Positions 38,849-51,879 of a stretch of 64,000 nt of DNA are shown in pieces; within the stretch, counting starts at the first letter, position 1, and each line of letters starts with the position of its first letter. The DNA is from Chionoecetes opilio (taxonomy: Eukaryota; Arthropoda; Malacostraca; Decapoda; Majidae). The notes beneath the pieces are model-generated. The model saw only the letters and a list, made by a program, of their open reading frames with translations. It ran no database searches and was not told the DNA's origin. The translations under genes and the position numbers were made by a program. The stretch lies in NCBI GenBank assembly GCA_016584305.1, contig JACEEZ010006000.1, positions 193,501 to 257,500 of the forward strand. The letters run 5' to 3'.

Positions 38849-40282
38849 GTAGGGCGAGGGACAGAGGAAAGGGCGAGATATGAGTGTCGGAGAGATTGGC
38901 TGAAGGCTTATTGGTGAAGAGATTGGCTGAAGGCTTATTGGTGAAGAGATTGGCTGAAGGCTTATTGGTGAAGAGATTGGCTGAAGTCTTATTGGTGAAA
39001 AGATTGGCTGAAGCCTTAGGAGTGGAGAGATTGGCTGAAGGCTTATTGGTGAAGAGATTGACTGAAGGCTTATTGGTGAAGAGATTGGCTGAAGCCTTAG
39101 GAGTGGAGAGATTGGCTGAAGGCTTATTGGTGAAGAGATTGACTGAAGGCTTATTGGTGAAGAGATTGGCTGAAGTCTTATTGGTGAAAAGATTGGCTGA
39201 AGGCTTATTGGTGAAAAGATTGGCTGAAGTCTTAGGAGTGGAGAGATTGGTTGAAGGCTTATTGGTGAAGAGATTGGCTGAAATCTTAGGGGTGGAGAGA
39301 TTGGTTGAAGGCTTATTGGTGAAAAGATTGGCTGAATCTTTAGGGGTTGAAAGATTGGCTGAATCCTTAGGAGCGCAGAGATTGGCTGAAGCTTTTGGGG
39401 TGAAGAGATTGACTGAAGGCTTGGTTGGGGATGTGAAGTCGTTAGTTGCTAAGGGGAGCGACATAAGACAATGGAGGAGTGAAGGCTGCCTTGGGGCCCG
39501 GACGGTACGGGACTGATGAGTGATGTCTGGAGCTGGGGAAGAAGCTCCTGAATTGTCATCAGGGGCAGAGGTTGAAGCTGGGGAGGATCAGTACACTTGG
39601 GTGACATCATTATTGCCAACTCTTCAACATTGTGTTATGTCGTAAGACCCTGGGGACACGGGAGGGCAAGGATTTTGACGCGTTGATTGACCGTTCCAAA
39701 ATTAGAAAAAACGAAAGCACCATAGGCCTCGGTTTGGCCCATCGAGGGGAAGGAATCGCGGCGGTTCACGTATTCCAGGAAGGTCTGAGGCTGTATTATC
39801 ACCAGCAGCGGGGATCCAGACTCCTGCTGGTCATGTAGTGAGTGTCGCGGCACAAACACGACGACCTGTCGCTCTGCAGCGGGGCGACGCTGCTTCAGAG
39901 ACAACACGAACTTGATGAGAAAGGCGAGAAGAACCACCACTGCCCAGGCCTACAGGCAGGTGCGGCTATAGGCCCAGTAGGCCTCGGTGATTTTCATGAG
40001 GTGCTCTTCGAGGCACTCAACGTGTCTTTTGACCTGACGAGCCGTGAGGAACGATCCCACCACGGGCAGGAAGCTCCACCAGCCACGCTCCGGGGCCGGG
40101 CAGGAGACGTACAGGTTCTGCACGGCGGGAGGCTTGAAGGGCCCCAGCCACCCCAGGCCGCCCTGGTGCTCCCACTGCCGGAGGCCCCAAAGCACTCCTC
40201 CGCTGGGTGCGTGCAGGTCCAGGCTGGCGTGGAGGGATATCCACGCCAGCACTGTCACGAAGGTCGCCACCATTACAGACAT
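38763..40282 (-). CDS. unfamiliar repeat-bearing membrane or secreted protein, cleaner copy
   Basis: Minus strand, likely exons 40282-40034 (or to a TAG at 39950), 39949-39649 and 39577-38763. Opens with MSVMVATFVTVLAWISLHAS, a signal-like hydrophobic segment; then LWGLRQWEHQGGLGWLGPF and VQNLYVSCPAPERGWWSFLP, rich in Trp and Pro. After the possible 84-nt intron comes AWAVVVLLAFLIKFVLSLKQ, a probable membrane helix, then a compact domain (RQVVVFVPRH, PLLVIIQPQTFLEYV, GAFVFSNFG). The third part is an S/P-rich linker followed by about 20 NLFTNKPSA nonapeptides. Introns are inferred from GT/AG and frame. I know no family with this arrangement. Confidence 0.5.
38890..39430 (-). repeat. 27-bp array coding for a nonapeptide
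   Basis: About 20 units (GAAGGCTTATTGGTGAAGAG on the plus strand), read on the minus strand as N-L-F/S-T-N/P-K-P/A-S-A/V. Variation is mostly conservative and length variation keeps the frame. The equivalent in copy 1 is 33000-33310, frame-broken. Confidence 0.8.
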
Positions 40283-40589
40283 TTTCTCACAGTGAAACAA
40301 GATCACTCGTGGAGACATGGTAATTGTTCTTTCTTACCTCCTGCAGGATGCTGAAAACATGCAGGGTCTTCATATTAAGGATGATTTATTTTGTGGTTTT
40401 CTCATGAGGTGAGCTTGGAGTTAAAGTGACGGGAGTGTAAGGGCGAGTTTTACAAGACTTGTGTCCCTAGTAACGCCTTTATTGACATGGAGTTTCAAGA
40501 TGAGCAACTGGTTCCAAGATGATTGAGCTTCTGGTCTACCCCCTATATCTTCACTACTCTTGTGAATTTATATAAATGATATAATCAGT

Positions 40590-40945
40590 AGGTACTCGTG
40601 TGTGTGTGTGTGTGTGTGTCTGTGTGTGTGGGGGTGTGTGTGTGGGGGTGTGTAGTTGTGTGTGTAGTTGTGTGTGTGTGTGTGTGTGTAGGTGTGTGTG
40701 CGTGCGCGCGTGCGTGCGATTATGTGAGTGTGTGTGGGTGTGTGGGTGGGTGTGTAGTTGTGTGTGTAGTTGTGTGTGTAGGTGTGTGTGTGTGCGCGCG
40801 TGCGTGCGATTATGTGAGTGTGTGTGGGTGTGTGGGTGGGTGTGTAGGTGTGTGTGTGTAGTTGTGTGTGTAGATGTGTGTGTGTGCGCGCGTGCGTGCG
40901 ATTATGTGAGTGTGTGTGGGTGTGTGGGTGGGTGGGTGTGTACGC
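40590..40945. repeat. TG-rich array, copy 2
   Basis: Four units of ~98 bp combining (TG)n with GTGCGTGCGATTATGTGAGT. Alternating purine-pyrimidine, so Z-DNA-prone. Lies upstream of the W-rich domain exon. Confidence 0.9.
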
Positions 40946-41593
40946 GTGCACGCCTATTAATTAATGAAACACAAACAAGTTAGCATTATGTCTGTATTTT
41001 TAATAATAAACACACATTACATATATATTACTATAACGCCATAGACGTAAGGCAGCACCCGTGCGAACATATATATAGTGTCCGAACATTGGCTGACACA
41101 TCGCACAAAACACAACACGGGAGGAGCACATTACCACCACATTTTCGATATCCTCACACTCTATTTGTGCATAAAGGAAATCACTCCCGTATTGTTTTTG
41201 ATCGTGATTTGATGAAGTAATGAGGCTTGATGAGGATTACACGATCACAGTGAGGTTGTGAGGTTCTTGGCAAGGCGAGGAAGGAAGGAGGGCAAGAAGG
41301 CAAGGTATATACGGAACAAGGGAGGGAAAGGTAAGGGAGATATAGAGGACTAGCGAGCGACATCACGGGTCTGGAATGAACAAGAAAATCACGTGTGTTA
41401 CAGACGGGAGTAATTGTACGTGTGTGTGTGTGTGTGTGCATCCTGCCCCTTAGGATGGACGGCAAGACTGTGTTAACTGTAACTTGTGAAACTAACAAGG
41501 GTGTTAAAGGAAACGTCTGCTGCCTATACACCTTCACTTTATTGAACGTAGGAGCAGAGTAACGAGCCTTCCGTCCACCCGTTATGAGGTTTA

Positions 41594-41782
41594 CCCGACT
41601 ATAACTCTGGCGGGAGGCAGAGAGGCCCTCTTGCGGCAACGGCATCCCGAGGCGCTGTTTACAGAGGACGCGTGATGCGCCAGGGCGATCACAATAAGGG
41701 AAATAGACGTAGTAACACCATAGGCACAAGATAATGTGCAGGATCTCATAAATGCTGGGTGGCTATTGACGAGCTGACTCAA
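41594..41782 (-). CDS. possible 5' exon of the repeat-protein gene
   Basis: 63 codons: MSQLVNSHPAFMRSCTLSCA, a hydrophobic stretch VTTSISLIVIALAH, then GCRCRKRASLPPARVIVG, ending at a GTAAAC donor-like site. Identical in unit 1 (35445-35636), the only segment conserved exactly between units outside the repeats. It could be an upstream signal-peptide exon or a chance frame. Linkage to the downstream blocks is not demonstrated. Confidence 0.3.
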
Positions 41783-42158
41783 GGTCGTACAATAGGGAGC
41801 AACATGTACAAAAGGGCCTCAAGGGCACATCCTATAGAATATACATATTGGAATACATATTGGATACATCAATGCAATAACATGGTGCCTCAAGGACGAG
41901 TTAAGCGTCATGTTCATGACTGGTGAGGGTATTCAGTCAGCTGATTCACTACAAATCTGATCAGCAAACCATTCTTTTCTATTTCTATATATATTCTATA
42001 TATTTACTTCTACATATATTCTTATATATATATTTATTATATTATATTTCTTTTATTTCTTGTTCTATACATTAACTCTGTCTTTCTTGACTCTCATTTC
42101 TGAATCTCTCGAGGTTTTTTTTCCTGTTTTCCACATTATTTAGGTTCAAAAAACAGAA

Positions 42159-42400
42159 ATGGGACAAGAAACTTCCTTGGTCCAAGTCACCTGGAGCCTC
42201 GCGGTGCACGGCAGCAGCGGCGCCGTGGCCGCCCTCACGCTGGCCTGCAGGAGGCGCGGCTGCGGGTGCTGGGGGCAGGTGATCGCCTCCCTCCCCTTCC
42301 CCCCCCCGAGGCCTGGCATGGTGTTGCCCCCGAGGGCGCGGTGCGGAACACCTCCGCCCAGGTGGCCGTGGTGAAGGTCGCGCCACAGAGTTAAAGACAG
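42159..42400 (+). pseudogene. third copy of the forward 77-aa frame, shifted
   Basis: Same start as 36023-36256, but a longer C run near 42300 and an ACC-to-CCC change alter the frame after VIAS. Probably an assembly or replication slippage difference. Confidence 0.5.
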
Positions 42401-42721
42401 TTTCTTAAGTTCAAGTGTCCTCAATTCTGTGCCCACACTTTTGTTTTGCGTATTCGTACACTTCATCCACAATTATATTATATTCTTTATTTCCTTAGGC
42501 TTTCATTAACTGTACGACATCTCCAATTTTTTTTTTTACCTTTATTCATTGCCAAATTGTAGGCTCTATTTCCCTATTCATTATATCATCGTGTTTATTA
42601 ATTTTTTTTTCACTTCATTCACGGCTCAATTATATTCCTTATTTCCTTATGAATGAATTCTACTTTCTATCTTGACCCGACACCTTACTCTAGTCTATGG
42701 TACATTCTCTTCGCGTCTACT

Positions 42722-42905
42722 TCCTTACCGTGGCAAGGTTGGTAGAGACGTGAGCCCGCAATGTGCAGCGTCCCTGTGCATTCGGTCAGCGGTTCGAGTC
42801 CGCCTAGTTCGTGCTGACGTGGTGGCGCTTTGTATAGTCAATAACCTTGTAGTTGGTACTTGCAAAGTGTCTAGATAGGATGAAAATCTTATCTCTCTCC
42901 TTAAC
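42722..42905 (+). mobile_element. tRNA-derived SINE with A- and B-box
   Basis: A-box-like TGGCAAGGTTGGTAGAG at about 42731 and B-box GGTTCGAGTCC at about 42791, spaced like an internal Pol III promoter, then the same body as 9528-9735. It lacks a proper cloverleaf and is therefore a SINE rather than a tRNA gene. Confidence 0.65.
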
Positions 42906-43035
42906 GTTGATCTCTCTTCGTAAAGTCTTTCAACCCAAACTTCCTTCGCCATAAATCGTCTTCCTTTGAGCTATTACGAAGACAAAATCATTCTCTCATG
43001 CCTACACCTCTGACATGTGCTAAATTCAGTGGTAC

Positions 43036-44195
<1,160 letters not shown>

Positions 44196-44281
44196 ATTGA
44201 TAGGAGTAAAGAAGGATATTAATGCTAGGAAGTGAAGGAGAGAAATGGAGGAGGAGGAAATAGAGATAGGCTTATAAGAGT

Positions 44282-44362
44282 CATTTTACAGGAACTACCA
44301 CGTGTAGGTCTCACGGCTTCTTGTAGCTTCCTTATTTTCTTATGTTCTTATGTTCTTATGAG
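44282..44362 (+). mobile_element. LINE 3' UTR and tail fragment
   Basis: CAGGAACTACCACGTGTAGG ... CTTATGTTCTTATGTTC; CR1-like tail, followed by a GGA tract. Confidence 0.65.
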
Positions 44363-44479
44363 TACAGGATGTTAATGCAGGGAAGTGAAGGAGATAGATG
44401 GAGGAGGAGGAGGAGGAGGAGGAGGAGGAGGATAGAGAGGGATGGCGTAAGAGTACCGGGGCAGATGTTCAGACGTTAA

Positions 44480-45918
44480 CCCCTTCACGCCCAGATCTTT
44501 CCTTTGCTATATGAAATCCTCTGTTCTTAGCCATAAAACTACGAAAAAGTAACTAAATACACCAAACTAGCTAATGGACAAGGCTATTAAACAGCTATGA
44601 CTGCCTTAAAACTACGAAAAAGTGACTAGATAAACCAAACTAGCTAATGGACAAGGATATTAAACAGATATGACAGTCATAAAACTACGAAAAAGTGACT
44701 AAATAAACCAAACTAGCTAATGGACAAGGCTATTAAACAGATATGACTGCCATGAAACTACGAAAAAGTAACTAACTAAACCAAACTAGCTAATGGACAA
44801 GGCTATTAAACAGATATGACTGCCATGAAACTACGAAAAAGTAACTAACTAAACCAAACTAGCTAATGGACAAGGATATTAAACAGATATGACTGCCATG
44901 AAACTACGAAAAAGTAACTAAATAAACCAAACTAGCTAATGGACAAGGATATTAAACAGATATGACAGCCATAAAACTACGAAAAAGTAACTATATAAAC
45001 CAAACTAGCTAATGGACAAGGATATTAAACAGCTATGACAGCCTTAAAACTACGAAAAAGTAATAAATAAACCAAATTAGCTAATGGACAAGGATATTAA
45101 ACAGATATGACAGCCTTAAAACTACGAAAAAGTAACTATATAAACCAAACTAGCTAATGGACAAGGATATTAAACAGATATGACAGCCTTAAAACTACGA
45201 AAAAGTAACTATATAAACCAAACTAGCTAATGGACAAAGATATTAAACAGCTATGACAGCCTTAAAACTACGAAAAAGTAACTAAATAAACCAAACTAGC
45301 TAATGGACAAGGCTATTAAACAGATATGACAGTCATAAAACTACGAAAAAGTAACTAAATAAACCAAACTAGCTAATGGACAAGGCTATTAAACAGATAT
45401 GACAGTCATAAAACTACGAAAAAGTAACTAAATAAACCAAACTAGCTAATGGACAAGTATTAAACAGATATGACGCATAAAACTACGAAAAAGTAACTAA
45501 ATAAACCAAACTAGCTAATGGACAAGGCTATTAAACAGATATGACAGCCATAAAACTACGAAAAAGTAACTAAATAAACCAAATTAGGTAATGGACAAGG
45601 CTATTAAACAGATATGACAGTCATAAAACTACGAAAAAGTAACTATATAAACCAAATTAGGTAATGGACAAGGCTATTAAACAGATATGACTGCCATAAA
45701 ACTACGAAAAAGTAACTAAATAAACCAAATTAGGTAATGGACAAGGCTATTAAACAGATATGACAGTCATAAAACTACGAAAAAGTAATAAATAAACCAA
45801 ATAAGCTAATGGACAAAGATATTAAACAGGTCATATCTCTATAATATTGCTTATGTTCATTAAAATCGTCGAATGGTGTTTTTATTACAATGGAAATTAC
45901 GTTCTGGGCCTCAAGGGG
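44480..45918. mobile_element. TTAA-flanked MITE with internal 73-bp satellite
   Basis: TTAA at 44476-44479 and 45919-45922 with normal MITE ends, but the middle is expanded into about 18 copies of a 73-bp piece of the MITE (ACTACGAAAAAGTAACTAAA ... CTAATGGACAAGG). A 205-bp element has become 1.44 kb. Confidence 0.88.
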
Positions 45919-46007
45919 TTAAAGGTACCAGTGGCAGCCTGATAAAGACCGAGGTATCTTCCTGAAGGAGGGGAAGACGTCAGGGCTGCCACGGACACAC
46001 CTACAAT

Positions 46008-46062
46008 AAGAAAGTAAGGAAGCTACAAGAGGCCGCGACACCCACACGAGGTAGTTCCTGTG
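46008..46062 (-). mobile_element. LINE tail fragment
   Basis: AAGTAAGGAAGCTACAAGAG ... GAGGTAGTTCCTG, a short piece of the CR1-like LINE end. Confidence 0.6.
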
Positions 46063-46171
46063 TCTCTAACCTAAGTTCAAGGATACTATACTCGTTCTTG
46101 GTATATACTCAAACTTGCATACCAACTATACTATCCATATATACCAGCTAGTTTCTTGTATTATCCTTGCC

Positions 46172-46475
46172 TATAAGTAAGGAAGGAAGGAGGTAGGGAA
46201 GGAAGGAGGCAGGGAAGGGAGGGAAGGAGGCAGGGAAGGGAAGGAAGGAGGGAGGGAGGGAAGGAAGGAAGGAAGGAAGGAAGGAAGGGAAGGAAAGAGG
46301 GAGCAGGAAGGGAAGGGAAGGGAAGGGAAGGGAAGGGAGGAGGGAGCAGGAAGGGAAGGGAAGGGAAGGAAGGAGGGAGGGAGGGAAGGGAAGGAAGGAA
46401 GGAAGGAAGGGAGGGAAGGAAGGAAGGAAGGGAATGAAGGAGGGAGCAGAAAGGGAAGGGAGGGAAGGAAGGATG
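46172..46475. repeat. purine-only GGAA/GGGA tract
   Basis: About 300 bp of almost pure purine, with potential for triplex DNA. The Pro/Leu/Ser frame opposite is spurious. Confidence 0.92.
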
Positions 46476-46919
46476 TAGTTTTGAGCAGTAAAGAAGTGTT
46501 TTTAGAGCTGTTTTTTTATTCACAACACCTACTACCTATAACCTATTGGCCTTTCATGCCTATATTTCACTTCTCTCGTCCTATAATTTCAATCATGGTA
46601 AAAATGGACGAGGACTGCGCGGTATAATTATGTGTTCCCTTTGAAGTATTTATTGGTGGTTTGTGAAGAAATAAAATACGAAACATGGGGAGAGAAGTAC
46701 AAGTTGAAGACTCTTTATTCATCATCAACTACAGCATCATACTTCGCTAGCCATAAGTTACAAACAACAACAACACTGTACGTACATTACTCACAATCTA
46801 TTACGTATCTTTACACACAGAGAGAGAGAACAAATTAAACATTACTTTTCCACTTGCAAGGAAATTATACCAACACGAGATTCCTAACATTTCCATCATT
46901 GTCAAAAATTCTAATAAGG

Positions 46920-47720
46920 TTGATGTATTTATTTTCCATGAATGTCTCTCACAGTGACTTAGAATTACGATACAAAAAAGATAAGTAAAGAGACGTAGCT
47001 ACTTAGAATTTCTTTTCCATGAATGTCTCTAGCTCACAGTGACTTAGAATTACGATACAAAAATGATAAGTAAAGAGACGTAGCTACTTAGAATTTCTTT
47101 TCCATGAATGTCTCTAGCTCACAGTGACTTAGAATTACGATACAAAAATGATAAGTAAAGAGACGTAGCTACTTAGAATTTCTTTTCCATGAATGTCTCT
47201 AGCTCACAGTGACTTAGAATTACGATACAAAAATGATAAGTAAAGAGACGTAGCTACTTAGAATTTCTTTTCCATGAATGTCTCTAGCTCACAGTGACTT
47301 AGAATTACGATACAAAAATGATAAGTAAAGAGACGTAGCTACTTAGAATTTCTTTTCCATGAATGTCTCTAGCTCACAGTGACTTAGAATTACGATACAA
47401 AAATGATAAGTAAAGAGACGTAGCTACTTAGAATTTCTTTTCCATGAATGTCTCTAGATCACAGTGACTTAGAATTACGATACAAAAAAGAGAAAAAAAA
47501 GGAGACGTAGCTACTTATAATTTCTTTTCCATGAATGTCTCTCACAGTGACTTAGAATTACGATACAAAAATGATAAATAAAGAGACGTAGCTACTTATA
47601 ATTTCTTTTCCATGAATGCCTCTCACTTAAAATAACCATACAAAAAAAGAGAGAAAAAAAGATGTACTTAAAATTTCTTCTCCACGAATGTCTCTCACAC
47701 TGACTTAGAATAATACAAAA
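46920..47720. repeat. 85-bp tandem repeat, about 9 copies
   Basis: Unit contains TTTCCATGAATGTCTCTAGC and AAGTAAAGAGACGTAGCTAC; central copies are identical and outer ones diverge. Confidence 0.93.
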
Positions 47721-47799
47721 AAATAGAAAAAAATAGACATACTTCCATAACACCTAACAGAGGTACACAACACCTATACAAGACTTACATAGACGCCTG

Positions 47800-48200
47800 C
47801 AATACGTCACAGCACCACTAGGGGGCCGCACTTAGAGGTTTCAACACCCTATACGAGTTACACAGCACCACTATAGGGGGCCGCACATAGAGGTTTCAAC
47901 ACCCTATACGAGTTACACAGCACCACTATAGGGGGCCGCACATAGAGGTTTCAACACCCTATACGAGTTCCACAGCATCACTATAGGGGGCCGCACATAG
48001 AGGTTTCAACACCCTATACGAGTTACACAGCATCACTATAGGGGGCCGCACATAGAGGTTTCAACACCCTATACGAGTTACACAGCACCACTATATAGGG
48101 GGCCGCACATAGAGGTTTCAACACCCTATACGAGTTACACAGCACCACATAGGGGGCCGCACATAGAGGTTTCAACACCCTATACGAGTTACACAGCACG
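47800..48200. repeat. 55-bp tandem repeat, about 7 copies
   Basis: Unit TATAGGGGGCCGCACATAGA plus GGTTTCAACACCCTATACGAG and on. GC-rich for this region. Confidence 0.93.
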
Positions 48201-48342
48201 CGATGCCACAAAGCAGATCACGGAACGCACATGACAGCCTCAACACTATTATAGACAGTTTATAGTCACCGTGCATCATAACATCATCACCTAGGATAAA
48301 TATCTCTATAAACTATCCTTGGCAATCACCGTGGGTACCTGG

Positions 48343-48590
48343 AACTGTCGCCGATCGGAACTCTCGCCGCCGTCGTCGAGTGTTCCAATTCTTGATATTT
48401 CAGGACCCAATATATACATTTAATCAAGTTTTACCCGCGTTTCTGCATTCAGGGATGAAATACTATCGTTAGCTTGATCAGTTAGGTTAAGGTAGGTGCC
48501 ATTGTCCAGGTTAGGTTAAAATTTCCACGTCGACGAGAGTTCTAGTTTGTTGTTTCGGTGAGAATTCCCATCGGCGACAGTTCCATAAAC
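48343..48590. mobile_element. MITE with TGGAACTGTCGCCGATCGGA ends
   Basis: Inverted ends TGGAACTGTCGCCGAT and ATCGGCGACAGTTCCA; subterminal ACTCTCGCCG is also inverted. Confidence 0.78.
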
Positions 48591-48604
48591 CTCACCGTGC
48601 ATCA

Positions 48605-48960
48605 TCACCTAACACAGTGCTGGGAGAAAAGAATATAAAGAAGGCAAAGAACTAAGATCCCAAGTGAAATAGCCAAGGGAAGAGTTGACAAGATTGTTAA
48701 CGAAGGAGACGAAGTTGTAGAGGACCTATGAAGCGATACTAAAGCGTCAAAGGTCACAAGAAGAAGAAGATAAGGCGTCATAAGAGCGTGATTGACCGGC
48801 CCAAGAGGGGAGAAACGGGTAAGAGTGTTGAAGAGGACCTATGAAGCGATATTTAAGCGTCAAAGGTCACAAGAAGAAGAAGATAAGGCGTCATAAGAGC
48901 GTGATTGACCGGCCCAAGAGGGGAGAAACGGGTAAGATGCTGCTATAATATACGTAAAAG
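48605..48960. repeat. dispersed segment with a ~125-bp tandem duplication
   Basis: GAGGACCTATGAAGCGATA ... GAGAAACGGGTAAGA occurs twice (48718-48830 and 48834-48945). Related to 10866-11075. Confidence 0.75.
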
Positions 48961-49009
48961 AGAGGCAGTAGTGACGTAGTGAGTGGCAGTGACACCTAAT
49001 ACTGACTAC

Positions 49010-49040
49010 TACTGACTACTGACTACTACTACTACTACTA

Positions 49041-49104
<64 letters not shown>

Positions 49105-49106
49105 GG

Positions 49107-49199
<93 letters not shown>

Positions 49200-49205
49200 G
49201 GCCTA
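49010..49205. repeat. ACT microsatellite
   Basis: Over 50 ACT units with one AGGCC interruption. Confidence 0.96.
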
Positions 49206-49234
49206 ATACTGCGTGATGAATGGGGAGGGGAGGG

Positions 49235-50100
49235 GTGAGGTGGGTCAAACGGTAGAATAGGCTGTTACTTTAATTTTTTCCGTTCATAGTTTAACGTCAC
49301 TACTTTTTTGCCATTTTTTCTGCGGGTCAGGATAGAATAGGTTGTTATTTTTATTCGGTTCATAGATCATGTTACCATTTTTCCCTTGTTTGGCATTAAA
49401 TCAATCAATCGGTGCGTAGTTTAACGTCACCCACTTTTCTGCCCTTTTTTCTACGGGTCAGGAGGATAGAATAGGCTGTTACATTGATTTTTTTCGGTTT
49501 TTTAATTCAATGTCACCCACTTTTCTGCCCTTTTTTCTGCGGGTCAAGAGGAAAGAATAGGGTGTTATTTTTATTTTTCGGTGCACAGTTTAACGTCACC
49601 CACTTTTTTGCCATTTTTTCTGCGGGTCAGGAGGATAGAATAGGCTGTTATTATTATTTTTTTTTCGTTTTTTTAATTCAATGTCACCCACTTTTCTGCC
49701 CTTTTTTTGTGGGTCAAGAGGAAAGAATAGGCTGTTATTTTCATTTTTTCGGTGGTGCATAGTTTAACGTCACCCACTTTTTTGCCCTTTTTCTACGGGT
49801 CAAGAGGAAAGAATAGGCTGATACTTTTATTTTTTTTCGGATTTTCAGTTCAACGCGTCACCATTTTTCTGCCCTTTTTTCTGTGGGTCAGGAAGATAGA
49901 ATAGGCTGTTACTTTTACTTTTTTCGGTTCATAGTTTAACGTCACCCACTTTTCTGCCTTTTTTTCTACAGGTCAGGAGGAAAGAATAGAAAGCAATAGA
50001 AAAAAATCGAAATAGAAAGAAAAGTAATTTGCATTTTTTTCGGTTCGTGGTTCAATGTCACACCTTTTCTGCCCTTTTTTTCTGCAGCAACAGTAACTTA
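49235..50100. repeat. 85-95-bp tandem repeat, about 9 diverged copies
   Basis: Unit contains GTCACCCACTTTTCTGCCCT and GAATAGGCTGTTA, interrupted near 49390 by a short GGCATTAAATCAATCAATC, a LINE tail footprint. Confidence 0.85.
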
Positions 50101-50164
50101 TATCTCTCTTTCTTTCTTCCTGCCTTGTTTTCCAGCACCTTTTCCTCCTCCTCTAACCTTCCAC

Positions 50165-51245
50165 GACGGAGCTAATACATTTAAATTTCCAATCCCATTT
50201 TATTCTCCTTATGCATTTTTCTCAGCACTTTAAAAATTATTCACTTATGCTTCTATCTATTCTTCCTCTGTTTCTTTTCTACTCTATGTCCCTTTTCCTC
50301 CTCAGTTCTTTTTAAAAATTATTCACTTATACTTCTTCCTCTATGTCTTTTCTACTTCTACGTCTTTTTTACTTCTATGTCTCTTTTCCTCCTCAATTCT
50401 TTAAAAAATCATTCACTTATACTTCTTCCTCTATGTCTTTTCTACTTCTACGTCTTTTTTACTTCTATGTCTCTTTTTCTCCTCATTTCTTTAAAAAAAT
50501 TATTCACTTATACTTCTTCCTCTATGTCTTTTCTACTTCCATGTCTCTTTTCCTTCTCAGTTCTTTTTAAAAATTATTCACTTATACTTCTATTTACTTC
50601 TTCCTCTATGTCTTTTCTACTCTATGTCTCTTTTCCTCCTCATTTCTTTAAAAAATCATTCACTTATACTTCTTCCTCTATGTCTTTTCTACTCTATGTC
50701 TCTTTTCCTCCTCATTTCTTTAAAAAATCATTCACTTATACTTCTTCCTCTATGTCTTTTCTACTCTATGTCTCTTTTCCTCCTCATTTCTTAAAAAAAT
50801 CATTCACTTATACTTCTTCCTCTATGTCTTTTCTACTCTATGTCTCTTTTCCTCCTCATTTCTTTAAAAAATCATTCACTTATACTTCTTCCTCTATGTC
50901 TTTTCTACTCTATGTCTCTTTTCCTCCTCATTTCTTTAAAAAATCATTCACTTATACTTCTTCCTCTATGTCTTTCTACTCATGTCTCTTTTCCTCCTCA
51001 TTTCTTAAAAACATTCACTTATACTTCTTCCTCTATGTCTTTTCTACTCTATGTCTATATTCCTCCTCATTTCTTTAAAAAAATCATTCACTTATACTTC
51101 TATCTACTTCTTCCTCTATGTCTTTTCTACTTCTATGTCTCTTTTCCTTCTCAGTTCTTTAAAAAAATTATTCACTTATACTTCTATCTACTCCTTCCTC
51201 TATGTCTTTTCTACCTCTACGTCTCTTTTCCTCCTCATTTCGTTT
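50165..51245. repeat. ~73-bp pyrimidine-rich tandem repeat, about 14 copies
   Basis: Unit contains CATTCACTTATACTTCTTCC and ATGTCTCTTTTCCTCCTCAT. Long Leu/Ser/Phe frames across it are repeat artefacts. Confidence 0.92.
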
Positions 51246-51406
51246 TCGTATTCTAGAAGCATACACTAACTTACCCTAACTTGACCTAAACTCGGCCTAA
51301 CACTAGTAATGTAACTACCTATGCTAATGTAGTATAACTTAAAATGGCTTCTTCTGGATATTGTAAGGTCGGAGACAGTGTATTGCTCATGATATTAACG
51401 CTACAG

Positions 51407-51840
<434 letters not shown>

Positions 51841-51879
51841 CTGCACAAGGTCAAAGTGAAGGATCTCTGCTTCCTCAAC

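Larger units (their letters stand above)
36285..42070. repeat. 6.1-kb tandem unit, copy 2 (cleaner)
   Basis: Second copy of the unit, followed at 42071-42646 by the beginning of a third (forward block and GTTTTGCGTATTCGTACACT segment), which stops abruptly. The spacing between equivalent points is 36000 to 42140. Confidence 0.87.

Noticed and set aside
42722..42805. A tRNA gene
   Set aside because: A- and B-boxes are present but no acceptor stem or cloverleaf; body and tail match another SINE copy.
50377..51256. 233-codon Leu/Ser/Phe frame
   Set aside because: 73-bp tandem repeat with drifting frame; no conserved protein pattern.
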